This document shows, one piece after another, positions 1 to 6,724 of a DNA stretch of 9,397 nucleotides. A program made the position numbers and the translations under genes. The notes below the pieces were generated by a model that was not told the DNA's origin, searched no databases, and saw nothing but the letters and a program-made list of their open reading frames with translations. The first letter of the stretch is position 1. Each line of letters begins with the position of its first letter. Source of the DNA: Cytophagales bacterium (lineage in GTDB: Bacteria; Bacteroidota; Bacteroidia; Cytophagales; Cyclobacteriaceae); contig DNZD01000046.1 in the NCBI GenBank assembly GCA_003504855.1, forward strand, positions 1-9,397, given 5' to 3'.

Positions 1-1337
1 TTATAAGTTAAGCTTTGCGCTGGGGTATGGTCGTCGGTGGAGGCACTCCACGACAGATTGAATGTGCCATCACCTGGATTACCCAATGTAAAACTGCCAG
101 GTATAGAAGGGGCCAAATTTTTGGCGGAATTATTGTTCTTGAGCACGTACATGACAGGCGTGAAAGCACCGACTGTTATTATGTTATTACCCGTGACAAG
201 AATATCAAGATCTCCGTCATTGTCTGCATCACCCCATGACAAATTCCCGTATCCAATATCACTGAACCCAGAATCCGTTAGGCGGGTGAATTGATTGCTC
301 CCATCATTACGAAGAATGGATACCAGAGGACTCGTTTCATTGTTGCCGGCGATCAGAATGTCCATGTCACCATCGTTGTCGTAGTCACCCCATTGGGCGA
401 AGCCAACGGCAGTCTGCGTTAACTGATTACCAAGACTTACTTCGGTAAAAACACCAGCATTGTTTCGGTAAAGTTTGGTCTGTTGAGTAAAGGATTGGTC
501 TAGCCCACTGAGCAATACGTCCATGTCATGATCGCCATCGTAGTCCGCAACGGCAATCGTAGGATTCTGTAAGTTAATAAGGTTGGAAGGTACGGCCGTG
601 AACTTCCCCAGGCCGTCATTTACATAGACCCTTGTTCGTCCGAATTGATTGACCCCCTGCCCAGCAACAATCAGGTCAAGATCTTTATCATTGTCGATGT
701 CCACCATTCTGGTGCACGACAAACTGACTCCGTCAAAGCTGGATGCAGGCTGATCTTGTAAAACTCCCGAATTATTGATGTATAGATGCCCTTCGTTAAC
801 CGGGCTTCCCCCGACAAACGCAACAGTGCCGGCAGCAAATATGTCCATCCAGCCGTCATTGTTTACATCGCCAACCGAAAACGACCCAAAACCATCGGTT
901 TGTGCAAAGTTGGGCAGTGGACCTTTATCGATGAAACCTGTAGAAGTATTTTCCAGCATCGAACTTCTATTTATTTGGTCTGGAAGTCCGATCCGGCGTC
1001 CCATAAAAAGAATATCAATTCTGTCATCATGGTTGGTGTTGATCAGACCAACAGGTGATTCAGCATACGGAGGTAGCGTAGCTGATAAACTGGCAGAATA
1101 GGCAAAGTTCCCGTTAGTATTAAGATAAAGTGATGCATTCAGGATATTTGTTTGAATGTGCCCGTTAGCAATGAAGTCCAAATCACCGTCGTTATCAATG
1201 TCGACAAAGGCATTGCTGCCACCGTATACAGGGATGGAATTGGTGGGGATCTGTAGTGTGAATTGTTGAGCATTTGATAAAAAGGTGCACACAGAAAAAA
1301 CCAGGCTCAACAGACAGGAAATGAATTCTCTTTTCAT
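1..1337 (-). CDS. Secreted FG-GAP/VCBS seven-bladed beta-propeller protein (C-terminus cut by window edge)
   Basis: The reading frame is open from ATG at 1337 to the left edge (445 codons), so the C-terminus is missing. Residues 1-23 form a signal peptide: basic MKRE, a hydrophobic stretch, then SNA before QQ, the likely cleavage site. Seven calcium-loop motifs of the D-x-D-x-D-G-x-x-D type begin at residues 46, 100, 157, 213, 265, 318 and 370, a spacing of 52-57. That is the pattern of a seven-bladed integrin-alpha-like propeller. The second motif (NTNHDDRID) is degenerate and the fourth has K for G. From about residue 408 a proline-rich linker leads into a segment containing WSASTDDHTP, which resembles the Ig/fibronectin-like domains that often follow these propellers. 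Family knowledge suggests an extracellular or surface-bound adhesion or binding protein; a C-terminal sorting domain would be expected beyond the edge. The ligand is unknown. By eye the gene is more AT-rich than its neighbours. Confidence 0.88.
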   Translation of the reverse strand, partial: MKREFISCLLSLVFSVCTFLSNAQQFTLQIPTNSIPVYGGSNAFVDIDNDGDLDFIANGHIQTNILNASLYLNTNGNFAYSASLSATLPPYAESPVGLINTNHDDRIDILFMGRRIGLPDQINRSSMLENTSTGFIDKGPLPNFAQTDGFGSFSVGDVNNDGWMDIFAAGTVAFVGGSPVNEGHLYINNSGVLQDQPASSFDGVSLSCTRMVDIDNDKDLDLIVAGQGVNQFGRTRVYVNDGLGKFTAVPSNLINLQNPTIAVADYDGDHDMDVLLSGLDQSFTQQTKLYRNNAGVFTEVSLGNQLTQTAVGFAQWGDYDNDGDMDILIAGNNETSPLVSILRNDGSNQFTRLTDSGFSDIGYGNLSWGDADNDGDLDILVTGNNIITVGAFTPVMYVLKNNNSAKNLAPSIPGSFTLGNPGDGTFNLSWSASTDDHTPAQSLTY

Positions 1338-1458
1338 GCTAATAAATTTACATGAATTGTTTTTCGAACGGACAATGATCTGGGATTAATGTCTGCAAAT
1401 ACATCTTTATACGTAGCGTGGAGATGGCTGCTATTAATGTAAGTCTGAAGAAAATAAA

Positions 1459-1483
1459 AAAGCAGCCTTCATCAAGCTGCTTT
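1459..1483 (-). terminator. Intrinsic terminator downstream of ald
   Basis: An 8-bp perfect stem (AAAGCAGC at 1459-1466 with GCTGCTTT at 1476-1483) encloses a 9-nt loop. Read on the minus strand the hairpin is followed by TTTTTTATTTTCTT, a good U-tract. It starts about 20 bp after the ald stop codon and lies upstream of the propeller gene on the same strand, so the two genes are probably transcribed separately. The plus-strand side also has TTTATTTTAT, so it could act in both directions, although no plus-strand gene ends here. Confidence 0.8.
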
Positions 1484-1503
1484 ATTTTATGAGTTATATA
1501 GTT

Positions 1504-2619
1504 TTATCCTATCACTTCTTTTACGTCGGTATATCCGAGGTTGAATGCATCGGCTACGGCCTTGTACACCACCTTGCCTTGCACCACATTCAAACCTTTG
1601 CGCAACTCCATGCTCTCCTGGCAGGCTTTCTTCCAACCTTGTGACGCAAGCTTGATGGCAAACGGCAATGTAGCATTGGTGAGTGCCAGTGTAGATGTAT
1701 AGGGCACAGCACCGGGCATGTTGGCCACACAATAGTGTACCACATCGTCGATGATGTACGTAGGATTTTCGTGCGTAGTGGGTTTACAGGTTTCGATACA
1801 ACCACCCTGATCCACCGCCACGTCAACCAACACGGTACCGGGGCGCATGGTGGCAAGCATATCGCGGGTGATGAGCTTGGGAGCCTTGGCACCTGGCACC
1901 AGCACGGCACCAACGATCAGGTCATGGGTCTTTACCAGGTCACGCAGTACATAGTCGCTGGATACCATGGTATGTACGTTTTTCGGCATTACATCATCGA
2001 GGTAGCGCAGGCGATTGATATTGAGATCGGCAATGATCACATCAGCACCCATACCGGCAGCAATCTTGGCTGCGTTGGTACCGACCACACCACCACCAAG
2101 GATCAATACCTTGGCTGGCATTACACCGGGAACGCCGCCGAGCAAAATGCCGCGACCTTTCAGCGGCTTCTCCAAATACTTGGCACCTTCCTGAATGGCC
2201 ATGCGGCCTGCCACTTCACTCATAGGCACGAGCAGGGGAAGACTTCCGTCAACGCGCTCAACGGTTTCGTAAGCGAGACATACCGCGCCGGTCTTGATCA
2301 TGGCGTGGGCCAATGGTTCGTAAGAGGCGAAGTGGAAGTAGGTAAATACCAATTGATCTTTGCGGATGAGGCTGTATTCCTGTTCGATCGGTTCCTTCAC
2401 TTTCATGATCATCTCCGCCACCTGAAATACTTCAGCTGCGGTAGCGAGTATCTTACCACCGGCGCGCACATATTCTTCATCGCTGAATCCGCTGCCTTCG
2501 CCTGCCTTGGTTTGGATATGAACCGTGTGTCCGCGGCGGGTAAGTTCCTGCGTTCCGGCAGGGGTTAGCGCTACGCGATTTTCATTATTCTTGATTTCTT
2601 TGGGTACGCCGATGATCAT
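1504..2619 (-). CDS. ald: Alanine dehydrogenase (NAD-dependent)
   Basis: A 371-residue cytosolic enzyme, the usual family length, catalysing the reversible oxidative deamination of L-alanine to pyruvate and ammonia with NAD. Key residues fall at the numbering known for the bacterial enzyme: R15 and K75 (pyruvate binding), H96 and D270 (catalysis), the GGGVVG Rossmann loop at 175-180 and D198, which reads the NAD ribose. The start MIIGVPKEIK at 2619 is the family N-terminus. The frame continues open upstream to 2817, but that would read through the promoter and into the divergent gene. A perfect TAnnTTTG box lies 42 bp upstream and an intrinsic terminator follows the stop. Likely roles are alanine catabolism as carbon and nitrogen source, or ammonium assimilation. 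No truncation or frameshift is seen. Confidence 0.97.
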   Translation of the reverse strand: MIIGVPKEIKNNENRVALTPAGTQELTRRGHTVHIQTKAGEGSGFSDEEYVRAGGKILATAAEVFQVAEMIMKVKEPIEQEYSLIRKDQLVFTYFHFASYEPLAHAMIKTGAVCLAYETVERVDGSLPLLVPMSEVAGRMAIQEGAKYLEKPLKGRGILLGGVPGVMPAKVLILGGGVVGTNAAKIAAGMGADVIIADLNINRLRYLDDVMPKNVHTMVSSDYVLRDLVKTHDLIVGAVLVPGAKAPKLITRDMLATMRPGTVLVDVAVDQGGCIETCKPTTHENPTYIIDDVVHYCVANMPGAVPYTSTLALTNATLPFAIKLASQGWKKACQESMELRKGLNVVQGKVVYKAVADAFNLGYTDVKEVIG

Positions 2620-2642
2620 ATAGAACGTGGTTAAAGTAAATA

Positions 2643-2656
2643 CCAGTTTCGACTGG
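2643..2656. repeat. Small palindrome at the predicted ald transcription start
   Basis: CCAGT-TTCG-ACTGG is a perfect 5-bp inverted repeat with a 4-nt loop, a few bases downstream of the ald -7 box on the minus strand. It could form a small hairpin at the very 5' end of the ald mRNA, or serve as a short operator half-site pair. Nothing else identifies a binding protein. Confidence 0.45.
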
Positions 2657-2661
2657 GCCCG

Positions 2662-2669
2662 CAAATATA
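2662..2669 (-). promoter_or_regulatory. Bacteroidota -7 promoter box for ald
   Basis: On the minus strand TATATTTG is an exact match to the Bacteroidota -7 consensus TAnnTTTG. The -33 element is only partial (TTTC at 2687-2690, 17 bp away). The predicted start of transcription near 2655 gives a leader of about 36 nt before the ATG at 2619. Confidence 0.6.
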
Positions 2670-2715
2670 AGATTTCGGTTACGATTGAAATGCCTAATTT
2701 TCTAACTTTTCCACG

Positions 2716-3081
2716 ATGAACCGACACGCCTGCTATGCATTCTATGGCTCTTTGCGACGCGGCATGAGCAATTATCTGCCCCTGGCACATGGACTTGAAT
2801 TTCAGCGGGAGACTCAACTGCCTGGCTTTCGACTCTTTGCACTGGAATCATGGCCGTATGCGGTGCGCACGGGTAATCCGAAAGACACCATTACCGTCGA
2901 GATATTCCACGTAAGCGATCCGGCTGTTGAGAAAGCCATACACGAATTGGAATTGAGTGTTGGCTACTATTATGATGAAGTAATGTGGGAAGGGCAGGAT
3001 ATTGGCATCTATTTATATCGACAGGCCGGCCCCGAAACTTTGGTGGAAGGAGGGGATTGGGTCAAATTCTTTCGCTCCTGA
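2716..3081 (+). CDS. Gamma-glutamylcyclotransferase-like (AIG2/YtfP family) protein
   Basis: A 121-residue protein, typical for the small single-domain gamma-glutamylcyclotransferase/AIG2 fold. It has the family signature YGSLRRG at residues 10-16, which forms the glycine-rich substrate loop, and a conserved acidic segment LEL-SVGYYYDEV at 78-89 in which E79 is the best candidate for the catalytic glutamate. Relatives convert gamma-glutamyl amino acids or gamma-glutamylamines to 5-oxoproline, or are of unknown substrate; the substrate here cannot be read from the sequence. The protein is predicted to be cytosolic, with no signal peptide. It is divergent from ald, with 96 bp between the two starts. 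A near-match to the -7 box (TAACTTTT, 2703-2710) lies too close to the ATG to be convincing. The start is chosen because YGSL sits about 10 residues in, as is usual. Confidence 0.85.
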   Translation: MNRHACYAFYGSLRRGMSNYLPLAHGLEFQRETQLPGFRLFALESWPYAVRTGNPKDTITVEIFHVSDPAVEKAIHELELSVGYYYDEVMWEGQDIGIYLYRQAGPETLVEGGDWVKFFRS

Positions 3082-3115
3082 ACCTGACCACCCTATTTTA
3101 TTGGGTATGAAAGTT

Positions 3116-3123
3116 TAGCTTTG
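3116..3123 (+). promoter_or_regulatory. Bacteroidota -7 promoter box for the E1 gene
   Basis: TAGCTTTG matches TAnnTTTG exactly. It lies in the 85-bp gap between the cyclotransferase stop and the GTG start, giving a leader of about 37 nt. No convincing TTTG -33 element is present at 19-21 bp spacing, so this may be a weak promoter or read-through from the gene upstream may contribute. Confidence 0.5.
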
Positions 3124-3166
3124 ACCACACGAGTCTATTTCCCTAATTTTGATTTAAACGACCCCG

Positions 3167-5569
3167 GTGCCGCAAACAAAATCCATCAAGACGCGCTTCT
3201 CTGAGAAGAAGATCACCACGATCTTAACGGACTATCGGTTGGCATGCGCAAGCCGCGAAGCAAGCATTATCGGCCGCAAGGAAGTGTTCATGGGCAAAGC
3301 CAAATTTGGCATCTTCGGTGATGGCAAAGAGATCGCCCAGATTGCCATGGCCAAGGTATTCCGCAACGGCGATTTTCGTTCAGGCTATTACCGCGATCAG
3401 ACCTTTATGCTGGCCATCGGCGAACTTACACTCAGGCAATACTTTGCCCAGTTGTATGCCCACACGGATGTGGAAGCAGACCCTGCCTCCGCCGGTCGTT
3501 TGATGAATGGTCACTATGCCACACGCATGCTCGATGAAACGGGCAACTTGCGCCAACTCTCCAAGATGAAGAACAGCAGTGCAGATGTGTCGCCGACAGC
3601 GGCGCAGATGCCACGTCTGGTGGGATTGGCCTATGCATCCAAACTCTTTCGCAACAATCCTGAACTGGCCGGCCTGCGCGACCTCTCGAACAAAGGCAAC
3701 GAGATCGCCTTTGGTACCATCGGCAATGCATCCACTTCAGAGGGCATGTTCTTCGAAGCTATCAATGCTGCCGGCGTGTTGCAGGTGCCTATGCTCACGG
3801 CAGTATGGGATGACGGCTACGGCATCTCCGTCCCAAAAGAATATCAGACTACGAAGGGCAGTATCTCCAAAATCTTATCCGGCTTCCAGCGCGTAGGCGA
3901 TGAGAAAGGATATGACATCTTCAAGGTGAATGGCTGGGATTACGAATCCCTGTGCAACATCTTTGAGAAGGCTGAAAAAGTTTGTCGTGAAGAGCATGTG
4001 CCAGTGTTGGTTCATGTCGAAGAGATGACCCAACCCCAGGGCCACTCTACGTCAGGGTCGCATGAACGCTACAAATCCAAGGAACGTCTGAAGTGGGAGA
4101 CGGAACACGACTGTATCAAAAAGATGCGTCTTTGGATCCTGGAGAACGAAATCAGTACCCCCGAAGAACTCAATGAAATTGAAAAGGAAGCCAAGGCGTT
4201 CGCGAAGTCCGAGAAGGATGCAGCGTGGAAGGCTTTCATGAAAGATATTCAGCGCGACCAGCACGAACTCAGCGGATACCTCGAAGAAGCCATGGTGCTT
4301 GATCCGGAGATCTCTGCCATCCGCCAGGAATTGGTAAAGACCATTAACCCGACACGCCTCGAGTCAGTGAAGGCTGCCAAGAAGACTTTGCGTTTGCTTC
4401 GCGGCCAGGATTCTCCGGTGCGCGACAAGATTGTTGGCTGGGTGAAACGCACTTCAGAAGAGAACCTCGGTCGCTTCAGCTCACACCTGTATAGTCAATC
4501 GGAGTGGAGTGCCTTGCGGGTGGAAGAAGTGAAACCTGTTTACGGCGAACAAGCTCCGTTGGTGGATGGCCGTGAAGTGCTCCAGGCATGTTTTAAAGCT
4601 GCACTTACCCGCGACCCGCGCGTCCTGGCTTTTGGTGAAGATGTGGGCCGAATCGGCGATGTCAACCAGGGATTTTCCGGATTGCAGGAGAAGTTCACCG
4701 AACTGCGTGTGACCGACACCGGTATCCGTGAATGTACGATCCTCGGTCAGGGCATCGGGCTCGCCTTGCGCGGACTTCGTCCCATTGCAGAGATTCAATA
4801 CCTCGATTACCTGTTGTATGCTATTCAAATCATGTCAGATGACCTGGCTTGTTTGCAATACCGTACGCGCGGCGGACAGAAAGCACCGTTGATCATTCGC
4901 ACCCGTGGACATCGGCTGGAAGGTGTGTGGCATGCAGGCTCACCCATCGGCATGATCCTGGGAAGCATCCGCGGCATTTATGTGCTGGTGCCCCGCGATA
5001 TGACGCAGGCGGCAGGCTTCTACAACACCATGCTTCAGTCCGACGACCCGGCACTCCTCATCGAGTGCCTGAACGGTTACCGGCTCAAGGAAAAACTTCC
5101 GGACAACATCGATACGTTCACCGTGCCCCTGGGCAAGCCTGATATCCTCCGCACCGGCGATGATGTTACCATTGTCACGTACGGCTCGATGTGCAGGGTG
5201 GTGATGGAGGCAGCGCATGACCTCGAAAAATTAGGTATCTCCTGTGAAGTGATCGATGTGCAGACCTTGCTTCCGTTTGATATTCACCATGTGATCGTCG
5301 ATTCGGTGAAGAAAACCAACCGCGTAATATTTGCTGACGAGGACGTCCCCGGTGGTGCCACCTCGTTCATGATGCAACAGGTGTTGGAGGTACAGGGAGC
5401 GTATCAGTATCTTGATTCAAAGCCACTGACCATTACGGCTGCGGAGCATCGCCCAGCCTATGGCAGTGATGGTGATTATTTCTCGAAGCCTAATCCTGAA
5501 GATGTGGTAGATAAGGTGTATGCGTTGATGCAGGAGGTAGAGCCGGGGAGGTTCCCGGCGTTGTATTAG
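3167..5569 (+). CDS. Fused 2-oxoacid dehydrogenase E1 (alpha + beta subunits in one chain)
   Basis: An 800-residue thiamine-diphosphate enzyme joining an E1-alpha-like half (about 45-310) to an E1-beta half (about 465-790) through a charged helical linker. Such E1 components decarboxylate a 2-oxoacid and pass the acyl group to lipoyl-E2 of a pyruvate or branched-chain complex in the cytosol. The alpha half shows YYRDQTF (74-80), a thiamine-type motif at 186-219 and GHSTSGSHERY (292-302), the His-loop region. The beta half shows GEDVG (490-494), DTGIRE with catalytic-type E522, and WHAGSPIG (588-595). The classic GDG...NN metal motif instead reads GNA (186-188) and DD (215-216). The start is GTG at 3167: an in-frame TAA lies four codons upstream, and the first internal ATG (3290) would remove a likely N-terminal helix. 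No E2 or E3 gene is in the window, so the substrate is undetermined; branched-chain 2-oxoacids or pyruvate are both possible. Confidence 0.92.
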   Translation: MPQTKSIKTRFSEKKITTILTDYRLACASREASIIGRKEVFMGKAKFGIFGDGKEIAQIAMAKVFRNGDFRSGYYRDQTFMLAIGELTLRQYFAQLYAHTDVEADPASAGRLMNGHYATRMLDETGNLRQLSKMKNSSADVSPTAAQMPRLVGLAYASKLFRNNPELAGLRDLSNKGNEIAFGTIGNASTSEGMFFEAINAAGVLQVPMLTAVWDDGYGISVPKEYQTTKGSISKILSGFQRVGDEKGYDIFKVNGWDYESLCNIFEKAEKVCREEHVPVLVHVEEMTQPQGHSTSGSHERYKSKERLKWETEHDCIKKMRLWILENEISTPEELNEIEKEAKAFAKSEKDAAWKAFMKDIQRDQHELSGYLEEAMVLDPEISAIRQELVKTINPTRLESVKAAKKTLRLLRGQDSPVRDKIVGWVKRTSEENLGRFSSHLYSQSEWSALRVEEVKPVYGEQAPLVDGREVLQACFKAALTRDPRVLAFGEDVGRIGDVNQGFSGLQEKFTELRVTDTGIRECTILGQGIGLALRGLRPIAEIQYLDYLLYAIQIMSDDLACLQYRTRGGQKAPLIIRTRGHRLEGVWHAGSPIGMILGSIRGIYVLVPRDMTQAAGFYNTMLQSDDPALLIECLNGYRLKEKLPDNIDTFTVPLGKPDILRTGDDVTIVTYGSMCRVVMEAAHDLEKLGISCEVIDVQTLLPFDIHHVIVDSVKKTNRVIFADEDVPGGATSFMMQQVLEVQGAYQYLDSKPLTITAAEHRPAYGSDGDYFSKPNPEDVVDKVYALMQEVEPGRFPALY

Positions 5570-5572
5570 TTT

Positions 5573-5601
5573 TTTTGCCGCGGAGACGCAGAGGCGCGGA
5601 G
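5573..5601 (+). repeat. Outer inverted-repeat arm, left
   Basis: A 29-nt arm, beginning TTTTGCCGCGGAG, that starts three bases after the E1 stop codon. It matches the reverse complement of 5929-5957 at 24 of 29 positions, including 13 uninterrupted bases at the outer end. The purine-rich composition (CGGAGACGCAGAGGCGCGGAG) resembles intergenic repeat fragments that recur in many environmental bacterial genomes; that recollection needs a search to confirm. Confidence 0.7.
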
Positions 5602-5642
5602 TTCCAGGTAAGATACTTAAGCTCCTTTGGTGCAGAAATGCA

Positions 5643-5692
5643 TTTCCCGCAGATCGCGCGGATTGAAAGCACCGCAAATTAACGCTGATTAA
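5643..5692 (+). repeat. Inner inverted-repeat arm, left
   Basis: The segment runs from TTTCCCGCAGATCGCGCGG through ATTAACGCTGATTAA. Its reverse complement begins TTAATCAGCG and ends CTGCGGGAAA, resembling the right inner arm (5755-5796), which runs GGAATCAGCG to TCAGCGGGAGG. The similarity is strongest at the two ends and loose in the middle. Confidence 0.5.
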
Positions 5693-5754
5693 TAAATACG
5701 GGAACAAACAACCTCAGAAGTACCTTCGTTGCTATGTCTTCAAAGAATTCGGTG

Positions 5755-5796
5755 GGAATCAGCGGTGAATTGCATCAGCGAAAATCAGCGGGAGGA
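5755..5796 (-). repeat. Inner inverted-repeat arm, right, with three ATCAGCG units
   Basis: Counterpart of the left inner arm in opposite orientation. It contains three copies of ATCAGCG, at 5758-5764, 5774-5780 and 5784-5790. The spacing is not regular enough for a CRISPR array. The nested order (outer, inner, inner, outer) makes the whole 385-bp stretch roughly palindromic. Confidence 0.5.
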
Positions 5797-5873
5797 TTAT
5801 TTTTTCAAGTGTCATGGGAACTTTCAATACAGAACAGCACTTTAGTATTCAAAATTATAATATTCGATATTTA

Positions 5874-5900
5874 GCATTCCGTTACAACCATACGGAATGC
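5874..5900. repeat. Perfect 9-bp inverted repeat (hairpin)
   Basis: GCATTCCGT (5874-5882) and ACGGAATGC (5892-5900) are exact reverse complements around a 9-nt spacer. Neither side is followed by a run of Ts, so it is not a standard intrinsic terminator. It lies 3' of the lipoprotein gene and inside the larger nested-repeat region. Confidence 0.6.
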
Positions 5901-5928
5901 AGAAGAATTGGATAGCTTCAGTTGTATT

Positions 5929-5957
5929 CTTTGCGCCTTCGCGCCTCCGCGGCAAAA
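5929..5957 (-). repeat. Outer inverted-repeat arm, right
   Basis: Its reverse complement begins TTTTGCCGCGGAG, identical to the first 13 bases of the left outer arm, then continues with 11 of 16 matches. It ends 10 bp before the lower end of the convergent lipoprotein gene, so the two outer arms closely frame the gap between the genes. Confidence 0.7.
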
Positions 5958-5967
5958 TGCCAGCGGC

Positions 5968-6705
5968 TTATCCCCCCCGCTTGATCGACTGCAGCGTGAA
6001 TTCTGGAGACTCCACCGTATTGCTTTGATTCAACGCGCGATCCTCAATGGTGATTTTAAGCTTCAGGGTCTTGATGCTGAACAACGCCAGAAAACCAGAC
6101 GATACCATGCCATAGCGGATGGTGCCCTCCAGTGGAATTTTTTGAGATAGGTTTTTTGATAAGATCGGAAAGCGACCGTCGAAGGAGGTGGCACAGAATG
6201 GGTATCCGAATTGTTCGGTCCACTTGAACTCGGTAAACGATCCATCAAAATTCTTCACGAAATACTGAACCTTGATGTTGTGGGCATGTGGATTCGCCTT
6301 GTAATAGAACGTGTCAATCTTTGAGTTAACCGTGCGCACCTCCCAGTTGGTGCAGTTGTATGGCTTCACAAAGGCCGGCAGGGTATCGTAATGGGAGTCC
6401 GTTCGCTTGGTCTTGTAGGTGATAAACGTTCCGTTGGGGAAGATGTAATAGAACTTGTCATTGAAGGGGTCGCTGGTTTCAGTCGCATCAATGCCCAGGT
6501 CACCATCGCCGTCCTTGAACTTCACCGAGACGATCAGCGAATCGACGGCGGGGTCGGCAACATCCTTGAAAATGACGTTGTCAAACTCGATGGAGGGCGT
6601 CAGGGAGTATTGTGGCGGGTCGGCACAGGAAGAGATGAGCAGGAGCCCCATAGCGACCAAACCCCACCAATTTCCCGACCGTCTCATTCTATGTACCTTT
6701 GTCAA
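5968..6705 (-). CDS. Predicted lipoprotein of unknown function
   Basis: A 245-residue protein that I cannot assign to a named family. A type II signal peptide is clear: basic residues, a hydrophobic GLVAMGLLLI core and the lipobox ISSC with C27 as the lipidated cysteine, so the protein is anchored in a membrane, most likely on the outer membrane. The mature part contains KFKDGDGDLG (residues 62-71), a D-x-D-x-D loop that could bind calcium, and is rich in aromatic beta-strand-like segments. Two starts are possible: ATG at 6705, or ATG at 6687 (M7, MRRSGNWW), which gives a more typical signal peptide. The later start is slightly favoured because the promoter box of the divergent gene (6694-6701) would otherwise lie inside this coding sequence. 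Only 19 or 37 bp separate it from the divergent acyl-protein synthetase gene. Confidence 0.85.
   Translation of the reverse strand: MTKVHRMRRSGNWWGLVAMGLLLISSCADPPQYSLTPSIEFDNVIFKDVADPAVDSLIVSVKFKDGDGDLGIDATETSDPFNDKFYYIFPNGTFITYKTKRTDSHYDTLPAFVKPYNCTNWEVRTVNSKIDTFYYKANPHAHNIKVQYFVKNFDGSFTEFKWTEQFGYPFCATSFDGRFPILSKNLSQKIPLEGTIRYGMVSSGFLALFSIKTLKLKITIEDRALNQSNTVESPEFTLQSIKRGG
6694..6701 (+). promoter_or_regulatory. Bacteroidota promoter for the LuxE-like gene
   Basis: TACCTTTG is an exact TAnnTTTG match, preceded at 19 bp by TTTC (6671-6674), one base from the TTTG -33 consensus. The distance from the last G of the box to the TTG start (6725) is 23 bases, the same as for the small lipoprotein gene at 7801. 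This supports both the promoter and the unusual start codon. Confidence 0.6.
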
Positions 6706-6724
6706 TCTGTAAAATTGTAAACGC

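Larger units (their letters stand above)
5570..5967. other. 398-bp gene-less gap between convergent genes, filled by repeats
   Basis: No credible coding frame is present: the short frames here are not protein-like and cross the repeat arms. The gap lies between the E1 stop and the stop of the convergent lipoprotein gene. Seven Ts follow directly after the E1 stop codon (5570-5576). The gap then holds nested inverted repeats, with outer arms at 5573-5601 and 5929-5957 and inner arms at about 5643-5692 and 5755-5796. It also holds an AT-rich stretch (about 5840-5873) and a 9-bp perfect hairpin (5874-5900). No strong intrinsic terminator is visible for either flanking gene. Confidence 0.75.

Noticed and set aside
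1338..1400. Promoter for the propeller gene (TGTATTTG on the minus strand)
   Set aside because: It misses the second base of the -7 box and has no -33 element at the right spacing, so it is too weak to call.
1735..2568. 277-codon open frame on the plus strand opposite ald
   Set aside because: It is antisense to ald, whose catalytic residues are all intact. The translation is rich in His, Gly and Thr with no recognisable domain, which is typical of a shadow of a strongly biased coding strand.
2620..2817. 66-codon N-terminal extension of ald to an upstream ATG at 2817
   Set aside because: The family N-terminus begins exactly at MIIGVPKE (2619). The extension covers the -7 box and overlaps the divergent gene, and its sequence has no protein-like pattern.
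3090..3106. Terminator after the cyclotransferase gene (ACCC...GGGT)
   Set aside because: The stem is only 4 bp with a 9-nt loop and no T-run after it, so it is not convincing.
5755..5796. Possible CRISPR or tandem array based on ATCAGCG units
   Set aside because: Only three 7-nt units with 9- and 3-nt spacing are present. That is far too short and irregular for a CRISPR array.
5908..6150. 80-codon plus-strand frame crossing the right repeat arm
   Set aside because: It runs over the repeat and is antisense to the lipoprotein gene, with no promoter, domain or plausible start context.
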